The notes beneath the pieces are model-generated. The model made no database searches. It saw nothing but the letters and a program-made list of their open reading frames with translations, and had not been told where the DNA came from. This document shows, in pieces, positions 13,304 through 21,026 of a stretch of DNA of 38,193 nucleotides (positions are counted from its first letter, which is position 1; the number at the start of each line of letters is the position of its first letter). The position numbers were made by a program, and so were the translations under genes. The DNA comes from Candidatus Pseudobutyricicoccus lothianensis (GTDB taxonomy: Bacteria > Bacillota > Clostridia > Oscillospirales > Butyricicoccaceae): NCBI GenBank assembly GCA_904419295.1, contig CAJFRA010000030.1:18130-56322 (forward strand), given 5' to 3'.

Positions 13304-15190
13304 ATGAAACAGTTTTTCTTGTTCCAAAAGGGGGCCAAAGGCCTGAGCATACCCCGGCAGGTGAGCTTTTGGCTCTACCACGGGGTCCTTTATTTGTTGG
13401 CCAATGTGGGCCTTGGCATCGGCAGCCTGTGGTTTGCCACCGGCGAATATGGCCAGACGATGTTCGACAGCTATTTTGAATTCCCCACGTTGATCTGGCT
13501 CAATGTATTGCCGGTGGTGCTGCTGGGCCTGCTGCTGTACTTTGCCCTGGGCCGCCCGTGGCTGGCCTTCCTGCTCAACGGCATCGTGGTGATGGGGCTC
13601 ACTTTTGTCAACTATTTCAAACTGCTGTTCCGCAATGACCCCCTTTTGTTCGCCGATCTGACGCTGATCCGGGAAGCCGGGGACATGGCGGGCAAATACG
13701 CCGTGGTCATCCAGCGGGATATGTGGATCGCCATTGGCAGCATCTTGGCGGTTTCGCTGCTGTTTTTCTTTTTCCTGCGGGGCAGGCCCAACCGGTGGGT
13801 GCGTCTGGGGGGCGCCGTAGTGGTGCTGCTGGCGGCTTTTTTGCTGCGCACCGTCTATCTGGATGACGATCTGTACGAATACGATGCAGCTACAGACAAC
13901 AGCGACCAGATCAGCCGCTGGTCCGATACCCAGGTCTATTTGTCAAAGGGGATGCTCTACCCCTTTTTGCACAGCATAGCAGAGGCGGTGGACACGCCTC
14001 CAAAAGGCTATGATGAAGAGGCGGCGGCCCAAATGATGGAAGGGTATGAAGATGCGGATATTCCAGAAGAGCAAAAAGTGAATGTGATCTCCGTGATGCT
14101 GGAGGCCTATACCGACCTGAGCCGGCTGGAAGAAGTGAACCTTGCCACCGATGTCTATCGGGTGTATCATGAACTGGAGGAAGAAGGCGTGGCAGGCAAC
14201 CTGATCACCAACATCTTTGCCGGCGGCACAGTGGATACGGAGCGCTGCTACCTGACCGGGTATTCCCAGCTGAAAAACTTCCGCACCAACACCAATGCCT
14301 ACCCCTGGTATTTCCGGCAGCAGGGTTATACGGTAGAGGGCAGCCACCCCTGCTTTGAATGGTTTTACAACCGGGAGAACGTCAACCAGTACCTGGGCTT
14401 CGAAGACTATTATTATGTAGAAAACCACTACGGCCAATTCACCGATGGCGATGTGGCTTTGGACGATGTGCTCTTCCCCGAGATCATTCAGTTTTATGAA
14501 CAAAACAAAGAAGAGACAGGGAAGCCCTATTTTTCTTTCAATGTCAGCTACCAGGGCCACGGCCCCTATGATGACAGCCAGTACTGGTGGGGCGAGAAAG
14601 GCACTTATATTGTAGATGACGGCACACTGCCCGATGCCTCCCAGTGCATTTTGGAAAATTACCTGGGTTCGATCTACAACACCAATCAAAACCTGGAGGC
14701 CTTTTTCGACTATTTCCGCCAAAGCGATGACCCCACGGTCATCGTGCTGTTTGGCGATCACAAGCCTTGGCTGGGAGACGACAGCTCTGTCTATGCCGAC
14801 CTGGGCATCAACTTGGATCTTTCCACCGAAGAAGGGTTCTACAACTACTATTCCACCCGGTACCTGATCTGGGCCAATGATGCCGCCAAAGAAGCCCTGG
14901 GCCAGGACTTTTCCGGCGAAGGGCCGGAGATCGGCCCCTATTTTCTCATGGCCCAAGTATTTGAAGAGTGCGGTTGGCAAGGGCCGGCTTTTATGCAGGC
15001 CACACAGGAACTGAAAGAGCGGGTCCCTGTGCTGCACGCCTCGGGCCTGTACGAAGTGGATGGCGAACTGATCTTTGCGCTGGAGCCCGAAGAGATGGAC
15101 CTGGTAGGCGATTACAACAATCTGCAATATTACTGGAGGAAGCATTTCCAGCCGTTGGCGGATATGCCCGCCTCCTCGAAAAAGGAGTAA
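13304..15190 (+). CDS. LtaS-family sulfatase-fold membrane protein
   Basis: A 628-residue protein. It has five N-terminal membrane helices (about 22-45, 62-82, 88-106, 141-159, 168-184), then a linker and an extracellular alkaline-phosphatase-superfamily domain. Metal-binding E267 is in VISVMLEAYTDLS, the Thr nucleophile T309 in FAGGTVDTERCYLTGY, and D485/H486 in VIVLFGDHKPWLG. Compared with the LtaS-like protein at 9637 it has a VMLEAY in place of VMSESY, like the subgroup of phosphoglycerol transferases that decorate glycans rather than polymerise LTA; this assignment is tentative. ATG 13304 has AGGAG at 8 bases, better than ATG 13298. The next gene follows 5 bases after the stop, so they are co-transcribed. 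Confidence 0.85.
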   Translation: MKQFFLFQKGAKGLSIPRQVSFWLYHGVLYLLANVGLGIGSLWFATGEYGQTMFDSYFEFPTLIWLNVLPVVLLGLLLYFALGRPWLAFLLNGIVVMGLTFVNYFKLLFRNDPLLFADLTLIREAGDMAGKYAVVIQRDMWIAIGSILAVSLLFFFFLRGRPNRWVRLGGAVVVLLAAFLLRTVYLDDDLYEYDAATDNSDQISRWSDTQVYLSKGMLYPFLHSIAEAVDTPPKGYDEEAAAQMMEGYEDADIPEEQKVNVISVMLEAYTDLSRLEEVNLATDVYRVYHELEEEGVAGNLITNIFAGGTVDTERCYLTGYSQLKNFRTNTNAYPWYFRQQGYTVEGSHPCFEWFYNRENVNQYLGFEDYYYVENHYGQFTDGDVALDDVLFPEIIQFYEQNKEETGKPYFSFNVSYQGHGPYDDSQYWWGEKGTYIVDDGTLPDASQCILENYLGSIYNTNQNLEAFFDYFRQSDDPTVIVLFGDHKPWLGDDSSVYADLGINLDLSTEEGFYNYYSTRYLIWANDAAKEALGQDFSGEGPEIGPYFLMAQVFEECGWQGPAFMQATQELKERVPVLHASGLYEVDGELIFALEPEEMDLVGDYNNLQYYWRKHFQPLADMPASSKKE

Positions 15191-15195
15191 TGAGA

Positions 15196-16230
15196 ATGAT
15201 CCGATTCAACTGCGACTATTCCGAAGGGGCTCACCCCCAAGTGCTCCAGCGCCTGGTGGAGACCAACATGGAGCAGACGGCGGGCTATGGGGAAGACCCC
15301 CATTGCGCCCATGCGGCAGAGCTGATCCGCAGCGAGTGCGGCCGGCCCGATGCAGACGTCCACTTTTTGGTGGGCGGTACCCAGGCGAACCTGACGGTGA
15401 TCGCCGCGGCCCTGCGCCCCCACCAAGGCGTCATCGCAGCCCAGAGCGGCCATGTGAACGTGCACGAGAGCGGAGCCATTGAAGCCACAGGCCACAAAGT
15501 GCTGGCCCAGCCCTGCCAGGATGGCAAGCTGACGGCGGAGCAGGTGCGCCAGGTGGTGGAAGACCACTTCAACGACGAGACCCAGGAGCATATGGTGCAG
15601 CCCAAAATGGTCTACATTTCCCACCCCACCGAAGTGGGCACATTGTACACAAAAGAGGAGCTGGAGGCACTGCACCAGGTCTGCCGGCAAAAGGGGCTGT
15701 ACCTGTTTTTGGATGGCGCACGCCTGGGCTATGGCCTGACGGCGCCGGGGACCGATGTGACCATGGCCGACGTGGCGGCACTGTGCGATGTGTTCTACAT
15801 CGGCGGCACCAAAGTGGGGACCCTGTTTGGCGAAGCCGTGGTCATCCTCCACCCGGAGCTGAAACCCGATTTCCGCTACCTCATCAAGCAGCGGGGCGGC
15901 ATGCTGGCCAAAGGCCGTCTGTTGGGCGTGCAATTCGAAGCCCTGTTTGAAAACGGGCTGTACTATGAGATGGGCCGCCATGCCAACGAAGCGGCGGCTG
16001 TGATCCGGCAGGCTTGCCAGCAGAAGGGATATCCCTTCCTGTGCCCGTCACCCACCAACCAGCAATTCCCCATTTTGCCCGATGAAAAACTGCCTGCTTT
16101 GGCAAAAAAATACGCCTTTGCCCATTTCGGCAAAGTGGATGACAGCCATTCTGCCATCCGGTTCTGCACCAGCTGGGCCACAAAACTGGAGGACGCCCAG
16201 GCCTTGGCCCAGGATCTGTTGGAGCTGTAA
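15196..16230 (+). CDS. Low-specificity threonine-aldolase-like PLP enzyme
   Basis: A 344-residue fold-type I PLP enzyme of the beta-eliminating lyase/threonine aldolase group. The N-terminus FNCDYSEGAHPQVLQRL and the Gly-rich cofactor loop FLVGGTQANLTV are typical, as are HESGAIEATGHKV, FLDGARLGYGL (cofactor Asp) and the Schiff-base lysine in YIGGTKVGTLFGEA. By family it would cleave L-threonine or L-allo-threonine to glycine and acetaldehyde. Close relatives act on other beta-hydroxy amino acids, so the substrate is open. AAAGGAG (15181-15187) is 8 bases from ATG 15196 and only 2 from ATG 15190, so 15196 is preferred. It follows the LtaS-like gene closely. Confidence 0.85.
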   Translation: MIRFNCDYSEGAHPQVLQRLVETNMEQTAGYGEDPHCAHAAELIRSECGRPDADVHFLVGGTQANLTVIAAALRPHQGVIAAQSGHVNVHESGAIEATGHKVLAQPCQDGKLTAEQVRQVVEDHFNDETQEHMVQPKMVYISHPTEVGTLYTKEELEALHQVCRQKGLYLFLDGARLGYGLTAPGTDVTMADVAALCDVFYIGGTKVGTLFGEAVVILHPELKPDFRYLIKQRGGMLAKGRLLGVQFEALFENGLYYEMGRHANEAAAVIRQACQQKGYPFLCPSPTNQQFPILPDEKLPALAKKYAFAHFGKVDDSHSAIRFCTSWATKLEDAQALAQDLLEL

Positions 16231-16287
16231 GGAGAGAGAAGGGCGCAGCAAGACGGTCTGCGCCGGCAGAGAGAAGGAGGAGGAAAC

Positions 16288-17052
16288 ATGTTAGATCGGA
16301 TTTCGGTGCTGCTGTTCAGCCCGGCCGGCGGCACCCGCCGGGCCGCGATGGAGCTGGCCCAAGCCTTGGCCTACGATACCGAGATCGTGGACCTGTGCCA
16401 GCCTGGCTTGGAAGGCCGCACCTGGCAGCCGGAGGAGGCGGTGCTGGTGGCAGGGCCGGTCTATGGGGGCCGCCTGCCATCGCTGATGGTGGAGCGCTTG
16501 GCGCCATTTTGCGGCAAGGACACTTTGGCGGTCACGGCGGTCGTCTACGGCAACCGGGCCTTTGAAGACGCCCTGCTGGAGCTGAACGACTGTGTGAAGG
16601 CCCAGGGATTCCGGGTGGCGGCTTCCGCTGCGCTGGTGGCCGAACACTCCATGGTGCCATCGGTGGCCCACGGGCGGCCCGACGGCCAAGATTTGGAACA
16701 GCTCCACCAGTTTGCCGGCCGGATCCTGCGCAAGCTGGAAGGGGAATGGGCAGAGCCTTCTGTGCCCGGGCAGCGTCCCTACAAAGAGTGGAGCCCCATG
16801 GAGGCAGTGCCGCAGGTCAGCCGGGATTGCAACCGGTGCGGCTTGTGCGCCCGGCAGTGCCCGAATCAAGCCATTTCCGCCCAGGACCCCGGCAAGACCG
16901 ATGCCAGCCGGTGCTTTTTGTGCATGCGCTGCGTTCATCTGTGCTCTCAAAACGCACGCAGCCTGCCCCAACCGGTCCAGGCAGCGCTCCAGCAGAAACT
17001 GGGGCCGCTGGAGCAAGTGCGCCAGGGAAATCAGCTGTTTTTAGGCGAATAA
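16288..17052 (+). CDS. Flavodoxin-like plus two [4Fe-4S] cluster protein (EFR1 type)
   Basis: A 254-residue soluble redox protein. Residues 1-150 form a flavodoxin-like domain with the phosphate loop LLFSPAGGTRRAA (about 9-21) and the isoalloxazine-side loop GPVYGGRLPS. The C-terminal part is a bacterial ferredoxin with CNRCGLCARQCPNQAI and CFLCMRCVHLCSQNA, each providing CxxCxxCxxxC ligands for a cubane cluster. This EFR1-family architecture is common in anaerobes, usually beside genes for fermentation or membrane redox proteins, and the physiological partner is unknown. AAGGAGGAGG precedes ATG 16288. It is 57 bases behind the aldolase-like gene and probably shares its transcript. Confidence 0.9.
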   Translation: MLDRISVLLFSPAGGTRRAAMELAQALAYDTEIVDLCQPGLEGRTWQPEEAVLVAGPVYGGRLPSLMVERLAPFCGKDTLAVTAVVYGNRAFEDALLELNDCVKAQGFRVAASAALVAEHSMVPSVAHGRPDGQDLEQLHQFAGRILRKLEGEWAEPSVPGQRPYKEWSPMEAVPQVSRDCNRCGLCARQCPNQAISAQDPGKTDASRCFLCMRCVHLCSQNARSLPQPVQAALQQKLGPLEQVRQGNQLFLGE

Positions 17053-17095
17053 AGGCAGGGCGAACACGGACGCCCTGAAAAATGCAGACAAAAAA

Positions 17096-17132
17096 GCCCC
17101 CTGATGCAGAAAAACAGGCTGCATCAGGGGGC
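17096..17132. terminator. Strong 14-bp hairpin terminator between convergent genes
   Basis: GCCCCCTGATGCAG (17096-17109) and CTGCATCAGGGGGC (17119-17132) pair perfectly. On the minus strand a TTTTTT run follows (17090-17095); on the plus strand CGTGCTGTTTT follows. It probably works in both directions, for the ferredoxin gene and for leftward transcripts. Confidence 0.85.
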
Positions 17133-17180
17133 CGTGCTGTTTTGGAGGGAACGGATCGGCCCGGCGGGCGAACCGCGGTG

Positions 17181-17222
17181 CAAAAAAATCCATCCTGTGC
17201 CGCAGGCGGCAAAGCAGGACGG
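17181..17222 (-). terminator. Probable terminator of the small XRE gene
   Basis: An imperfect stem (CATCCTGTGCCGC with GGCAAAGCAGGACGG) at about 17189-17222 is followed on the minus strand by a seven-T run (17182-17188). It is 44 bases beyond the stop codon. Confidence 0.55.
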
Positions 17223-17265
17223 AGAACAGAAAAGAAAATATGGTCTTTGAAAGAAGGCGGCCAGA

Positions 17266-17502
17266 TCAGGGAAGGCCCTGAAAGAAATCGCCATATTCAC
17301 AGAGGAAGATGCAGCGGAGCGCCGCCAGCTCGCTGATGCGGATGTTCATGCGGTTGGTTTCGATCTTCGCATAGGAACTTTTGGAGATCGGCAGCCCCTG
17401 CAAGTTCATTTTTGCCACCACTTGATCCTGCGTCAGCGATTGCGCCCGGCGCAGGCGCTGGATGTTGTGCCCAATGTCCAGATCTGGGCGGATCTTCTGC
17501 AA
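17266..17502 (-). CDS. Small XRE-family helix-turn-helix regulator
   Basis: A 78-residue protein consisting of one Cro/CI-type DNA-binding domain: IGHNIQRLRRAQSLTQDQVVAKM, then ISKSSYAKIETNRMNIRISELAAL as recognition region, ending IFLCEYGDFFQGLP. The start codon is TTG (17502), fixed by AGGAGGT at 7 bases upstream and by the match of the following residues to the family start. There is no sensor domain, so it resembles the small regulators common in Clostridia whose target is usually their own or a neighbouring promoter. It is divergent from the HAD gene at 17792. Confidence 0.82.
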   Translation of the reverse strand: MQKIRPDLDIGHNIQRLRRAQSLTQDQVVAKMNLQGLPISKSSYAKIETNRMNIRISELAALRCIFLCEYGDFFQGLP

Positions 17503-17715
17503 AGGCTCTACCTCCTATCTTATTAACGCATTATCTTATGAAACTACTTCCTCATTGTAACCAGGAATGGGACAAAAATGTTTCTGGATGGCGAAATATT
17601 TCGCAAAACAGAAAAGTTTCCCCGGGCCAGGGGCCGGGCCCATGGAGAAGGGAGGACGCCTTTTGGCAGCCGGCGCCCCGATCCGCACGAGGGAGACAAG
17701 GGGATGGGCGGCCGC

Positions 17716-17745
17716 TTGCGCTGCCCCAGGGGCCCATGGTATACT
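17716..17745 (+). promoter_or_regulatory. Extended -10 promoter of the HAD gene
   Basis: The -10 TATACT (17740-17745) is preceded by TGG, giving an extended -10. A -35 TTGCGC (17716-17721) lies at an 18-base spacing. The ATG is at 17792. Confidence 0.6.
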
Positions 17746-17791
17746 GGTGCCTGGCAACAGAGCAGGACAAAGGAAAGGCAGGAGGGACGCC

Positions 17792-18478
17792 ATGAAATAC
17801 GATGTGGTTTTTTGGGATTTTGATGGGACGCTTGTCTACTCCCATTCGCTGTGGACCAGAGGGGCCCTGGATGCACTGCGCCAAGCGGGAGGAGAGCTGG
17901 ACTATGAACAGCTGCGCCCCTTTACACGCAATATCTACCCTTGGGATGTACCGGATCCGGAATACCGGCCGCTGCAGGGCCAGGCTTGGTGGGATTATGT
18001 GGAACAGCAGTTCTGCGCCGCTTATTGCCGCGCCGGCATTGGGGAAGACTTGGCCTGCCGGGCAGCAGCCGGCCTGCGGCAGCAGATCCTGCAGGTGGAA
18101 AAATACCATCTGTTCGATGACACCATACCGGCTTTGCAGCTCTGCCGGGCCCAGGGGGTGCGGAACATCCTGCTTTCCAACAACTACCCGGAGCTGGAGC
18201 AGATCGTGGAGCAGCTGGCTTTGACGCCCTGGCTGGATGGCATGGTGGTCTCCGGCCAGATCGGCTGGGATAAACCGCGGCCGGAGATCTTTGCCCACGG
18301 GATGGCGCTGGCCGGGCCGGGGGCCCGCTGCCTGATGGTGGGCGACAACCCGGTGGCCGATATCCAGGGGGCCCAAGGGGCAGGGCTGGATGCGGCTTTG
18401 GTGCACCGGCTGCAGCCAAGCACGGCGGATTATCAGGCGGAGACCCTGTTGGGATTGCTGGAACAGATCGAAGAATAA
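17792..18478 (+). CDS. HAD-superfamily hydrolase (phosphoglycolate-phosphatase-like)
   Basis: A 228-residue cytoplasmic HAD hydrolase with all four motifs: nucleophile DFDGTL (D9/D11), motif II Ser in ILLSNNY, motif III Lys in DKPRPEIF, and motif IV GDNPVADIQGA. A helical cap lies between motifs I and II, placing it in HAD subfamily I with phosphoglycolate phosphatase and pyrophosphatase-like enzymes. The phosphorylated substrate cannot be predicted. AGGAGG lies 7 bases before ATG 17792; an upstream open extension to 17567 has no such support and crosses the promoter. It is monocistronic, ending in a perfect hairpin terminator. Confidence 0.9.
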   Translation: MKYDVVFWDFDGTLVYSHSLWTRGALDALRQAGGELDYEQLRPFTRNIYPWDVPDPEYRPLQGQAWWDYVEQQFCAAYCRAGIGEDLACRAAAGLRQQILQVEKYHLFDDTIPALQLCRAQGVRNILLSNNYPELEQIVEQLALTPWLDGMVVSGQIGWDKPRPEIFAHGMALAGPGARCLMVGDNPVADIQGAQGAGLDAALVHRLQPSTADYQAETLLGLLEQIEE

Positions 18479-18505
18479 AAAAAAGCGCCCGGTCGGGCGC
18501 TTTTT
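18477..18505. terminator. Bidirectional terminator between HAD and BlaR1 genes
   Basis: AGCGCCCG and CGGGCGCT form a tight stem at 18484-18501, with an A run before and TTTTT after, so it can act on both convergent transcripts. Confidence 0.85.
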
Positions 18506-18555
18506 GCCGTTTGGTGCAAATGAGCAGGCGGTGAGATCGAGGTTTTCGGCGCCTG

Positions 18556-19701
18556 TCAAAGCAAGGTGCGTTCCAGCACAAGGGGGCCTTCTTCCGTCTG
18601 CAACACGGCCTGGAACAGCAGATCGGTATACCCGCTGTCCAAGGGGATGCTGTAGGTGCCGGGCAGCCAGCCTCCGGGCTTTTCTCCATGGGCAATGTGG
18701 ACGCTGTGGCTGAAACCATCTGTTTCCACCCGGCGGCCTGCTATGGTGATCTGCCAATCGGTGGGCTCAAGGCCTTGGGGAATGGTAAACGTCAGGGCAT
18801 CCTGTGTCACATGGATGGAGCGGTCCAAGGCATCCAAGGCCTCCTGGGGGGAGCGGGCGGTGGGAGACGGGGCGGTGAAAGCGAGCAGGCCGGCCACAGC
18901 CATCAAGCAGGCGGCAGCCAGGCCGGCAGAGCGCAGGACCACGGGCCGGTGGGCAATGGTCTGCAGGCGGCGGCTCAGCAGAGGCTTGGCGCCGCGGAAG
19001 GGGAGGGATGGCTGCCGGCCGGCGGATGCGCTGCCAAAAGCCAGCAATGCGCGGCCGTAGGCCAGGCGCTGTTCTGGGTCCAACTGGTCCAAGGCCCGGG
19101 CATCACAGCTCAGCTCTCCATCCTCCCGGGAGAACCGGGCCGCAAACCAGACCAACGGGTTGAACCAGTGGAGGGCCAGACACAGGCAGCGCACCAGGCA
19201 CCACAGGTGGTCCCCCTGGCGGTAATGGGCCCGCTCGTGGGCCAGCACATAGGGGGCCAGCTCCCCCAGATGGGGCGTGCAGTAGATGGCGGGCCGCAGC
19301 AGCCCGAACAGGCAGGGGGAGGGCAGCGCCGCTTGATACACCGGCGGACGCTGGGTGAGATCCACCGGCTGCCGGATGCGCCTCAGCCTGCGGGCAAAAT
19401 GCAGGTTGGAAAAGAGGAGGACCGCTGCTGTGACAAGGACCCCCAGCAGCCACAGGGCGGTCAGCCAGGGAAAAGAACCGCCGGCCGTGCCCTGGAGCCC
19501 GGCCGCTGGCCAGCCAGCGCCACTTACCCAATTAAGCGGGATCGCCGGGCGGCGGAACAGTGCCACCGGGCACAACAGACGCAGGGCGGCAGGCAGCCAG
19601 AGTGCATAGGTCCAGCGGGGGTCCAGCCGACGGTGGAAGAGGGCCCGCAGGGCCAAGGTGGCCGCCAGCAAAAGAGAAGAGGAGAAAAACCAGTTAAGCA
19701 T
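18556..19701 (-). CDS. BlaR1/MecR1-family M56 metallopeptidase sensor, short form
   Basis: A 381-residue membrane protein of the BlaR1 group. Membrane helices are visible at about 4-20, 32-48, 78-98 and 258-276, with the cytoplasmic M56 zinc protease between the last two. The zinc motif is HERAH (155-159), with further Glu in GELSCDARAL (E196). After the last helix only about 105 extracellular residues remain, against roughly 260 in staphylococcal BlaR1, and no penicillin-binding SxxK/SxN/KTG set is visible. It should therefore sense something other than covalently bound beta-lactam. Its role would be to cleave the adjacent BlaI-type repressor on signal. It overlaps blaI by 8 bases and no beta-lactamase gene is nearby. 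Confidence 0.87.
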   Translation of the reverse strand: MLNWFFSSSLLLAATLALRALFHRRLDPRWTYALWLPAALRLLCPVALFRRPAIPLNWVSGAGWPAAGLQGTAGGSFPWLTALWLLGVLVTAAVLLFSNLHFARRLRRIRQPVDLTQRPPVYQAALPSPCLFGLLRPAIYCTPHLGELAPYVLAHERAHYRQGDHLWCLVRCLCLALHWFNPLVWFAARFSREDGELSCDARALDQLDPEQRLAYGRALLAFGSASAGRQPSLPFRGAKPLLSRRLQTIAHRPVVLRSAGLAAACLMAVAGLLAFTAPSPTARSPQEALDALDRSIHVTQDALTFTIPQGLEPTDWQITIAGRRVETDGFSHSVHIAHGEKPGGWLPGTYSIPLDSGYTDLLFQAVLQTEEGPLVLERTLL

Positions 19702-20080
19702 GGGGCCCCGCCTCCTGTTCCGCTTGTTCCAACAGACGGCTCAGCTCTTGGATCTGCTGCGGCGACAACGCCTTGTGCTCCAGCAGGCTGCTGACCATCT
19801 GCCCCACGCTGCCTTGGTAGACCTTTTGCAAAAAATGCCGGGTCTGCTCCATGGCCGCCTGTTCCCGTGGGATGGTGGGAAAATACTGCTTGGCCCGCCC
19901 CTGCTGTTCATAGCGCACCAGCCCTTTGTGCTCCATCCGGCGCACCGTGGTCAAAGTGGTGCTTTTGGCCCAGCCCACCCGGCGCTCCAGCTCTTTGGCC
20001 AGCTCTGTCACCGTGCGGGGAGCCTGGTCCCAAAGACATTCCATCACATTCCACTCACTGCCCGTCAGCAAAGTTGCCAT
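19694..20080 (-). CDS. BlaI/MecI-family repressor
   Basis: A 128-residue winged-helix repressor: LTGSEWNVMECLWDQAPRTVTELAKEL, WAKSTTLTTVRRMEHKGLVRYEQQGRAKQYFP, then the dimerisation part FLQKVYQGSVGQMVSSLLE. This is the BlaI/MecI pattern over its full length. AGGAGGTGA precedes ATG 20080. It is the first gene of a two-gene leftward operon with the BlaR1-like sensor. Two matching palindromes, one over the -35 and one just after the -10 of its promoter, indicate autoregulation and derepression when BlaR1 cleaves it. Regulated genes elsewhere in the genome may carry the same TTGGT-N11-ACCAA site. Confidence 0.93.
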   Translation of the reverse strand: MATLLTGSEWNVMECLWDQAPRTVTELAKELERRVGWAKSTTLTTVRRMEHKGLVRYEQQGRAKQYFPTIPREQAAMEQTRHFLQKVYQGSVGQMVSSLLEHKALSPQQIQELSRLLEQAEQEAGPHA

Positions 20081-20097
20081 AGGGGATCACCTCCTAC

Positions 20098-20118
20098 TTG
20101 GTCTACGATGTAAACCAA
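20098..20118. promoter_or_regulatory. BlaI operator 1
   Basis: A 21-bp near-perfect palindrome, TTGGTCTAC-GAT-GTAAACCAA, lying just downstream of the blaI -10. The TACnnTGTA core matches the known BlaI/MecI operator style. Confidence 0.8.
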
Positions 20119-20146
20119 GCATAACATATTTGGTCTATATTGTCAA
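20118..20146 (-). promoter_or_regulatory. Promoter of the blaI-blaR1 operon
   Basis: On the minus strand: consensus -35 TTGACA (20141-20146), 17-base spacer, -10 TATGCT (20118-20123). The -35 is inside operator 2 and the -10 abuts operator 1. Confidence 0.8.
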
Positions 20147-20150
20147 CCAA
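20130..20150. promoter_or_regulatory. BlaI operator 2
   Basis: A second 21-bp palindrome, TTGGTCTAT-ATT-GTCAACCAA, exactly 32 bp from operator 1 (about three helical turns). It contains the blaI -35 box and lies 12 bases from the -35 of the divergent gene. Confidence 0.8.
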
Positions 20151-20161
20151 TGGGCCGGCGG

Positions 20162-20190
20162 TTGCACATCGGGGCCGCAGCCGGTATAAT
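20162..20190 (+). promoter_or_regulatory. Promoter of the divergent secreted-protein gene
   Basis: The -35 TTGCAC (20162-20167), 17-base spacer and consensus -10 TATAAT (20185-20190). It lies back to back with the blaI promoter. Confidence 0.7.
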
Positions 20191-20230
20191 AGCGGTACGA
20201 GCGACAAACACCGGAAAGGGGATGGAACCG

Positions 20231-20947
20231 ATGAAATACATGCGATGGCTGGCAGCGTGCCTGCTGGCGGTGAGCATGGCCGGCACGGCCTGGGCAGCGC
20301 CTTCCGACCAGCTGCTGCAAGAGGAAGAGCTGGACGTGCAGAGCGTTTACACCCAGCTGCTGGATCTTTCCAAAGAAGAGCTGCTGGCAGACACCAAACG
20401 GGCTTTTGCCTTGGCAGGCCAGGGGGAGCAGAGCGGCGACGAAGGGATCTTGGTGCCGTGGACGGCGGCCCTGGCCCAGCGGCTGGGGGAATTCCAGCCA
20501 GAAGAGCTGGCCGACGAGATCTTGAACGGCGAAAATGAGGAGAGTTACCGGGCTGCCCTGATCCAACTGGTGGAGCAGGATGGGCGGGGGGCAGACAGCC
20601 GGTTGTATTCCATGATGATGGACAGCAGCCAAAGCGCCTATCTCCGCGGTTCGCTGGCGCTGCACCTGCCCATGGAGACACAGCAGCACAGGGCCCTGCT
20701 GGAACAGCTGGCCACCGGCCAAGACGCGCTGGCAGAATACGCCGCCATGCGGCTGGAATGGCTGGAACGGGAAGACGTGTTGGCAAGCTACACCTGGGAG
20801 GGGCAAGGCCAGACAGACCAGGCAGAAGACCAGCCGGCCGGCATTTGGAACGTGCAGCTGTTGGGCGTTGTGTGGCTGGCAGCCGCAGGGACGGCCCGCT
20901 TTGGGGGCAAACGGTGGCGGCAAGCGGCACAGCGGGAGGAGGAATAG
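20231..20947 (+). CDS. Secreted or membrane-anchored helical protein, unknown
   Basis: A 238-residue protein. A clear signal peptide (MKYMRWLAACLLAVSMAG, cleavage likely after AWA, about residue 21) is followed by an acidic, helix-rich region. Its spacing of Leu/Ala resembles HEAT-type helical repeats (LRGSLALHLPMETQQHRALLEQLATG and similar). A hydrophobic segment near the C-terminus (IWNVQLLGVVWLAAAG, about 206-221) followed by RFGGKRWRQ suggests C-terminal membrane anchoring with a basic cytoplasmic tail. ATG 20231 is preferred over ATG 20222 because AAAGGGG is then 10 bases away; the longer open frame begins upstream of the promoter. I do not recognise a family. It is divergent from blaI and could be influenced by operator 2. 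Confidence 0.65.
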   Translation: MKYMRWLAACLLAVSMAGTAWAAPSDQLLQEEELDVQSVYTQLLDLSKEELLADTKRAFALAGQGEQSGDEGILVPWTAALAQRLGEFQPEELADEILNGENEESYRAALIQLVEQDGRGADSRLYSMMMDSSQSAYLRGSLALHLPMETQQHRALLEQLATGQDALAEYAAMRLEWLEREDVLASYTWEGQGQTDQAEDQPAGIWNVQLLGVVWLAAAGTARFGGKRWRQAAQREEE

Positions 20948-20952
20948 ATCCA

Positions 20953-20981
20953 TTGCATCCCGGAGCAATTTCTGCTATACT
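20953..20981 (+). promoter_or_regulatory. Promoter of the acetyltransferase gene
   Basis: The -35 TTGCAT (20953-20958), 17-base spacer, -10 TATACT (20976-20981), 46 bases before the start codon. Confidence 0.65.
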
Positions 20982-21026
20982 GGGCTGCAACAGCCCTTAT
21001 GGGCAGAAAAGGAGTGTTACCAACCA

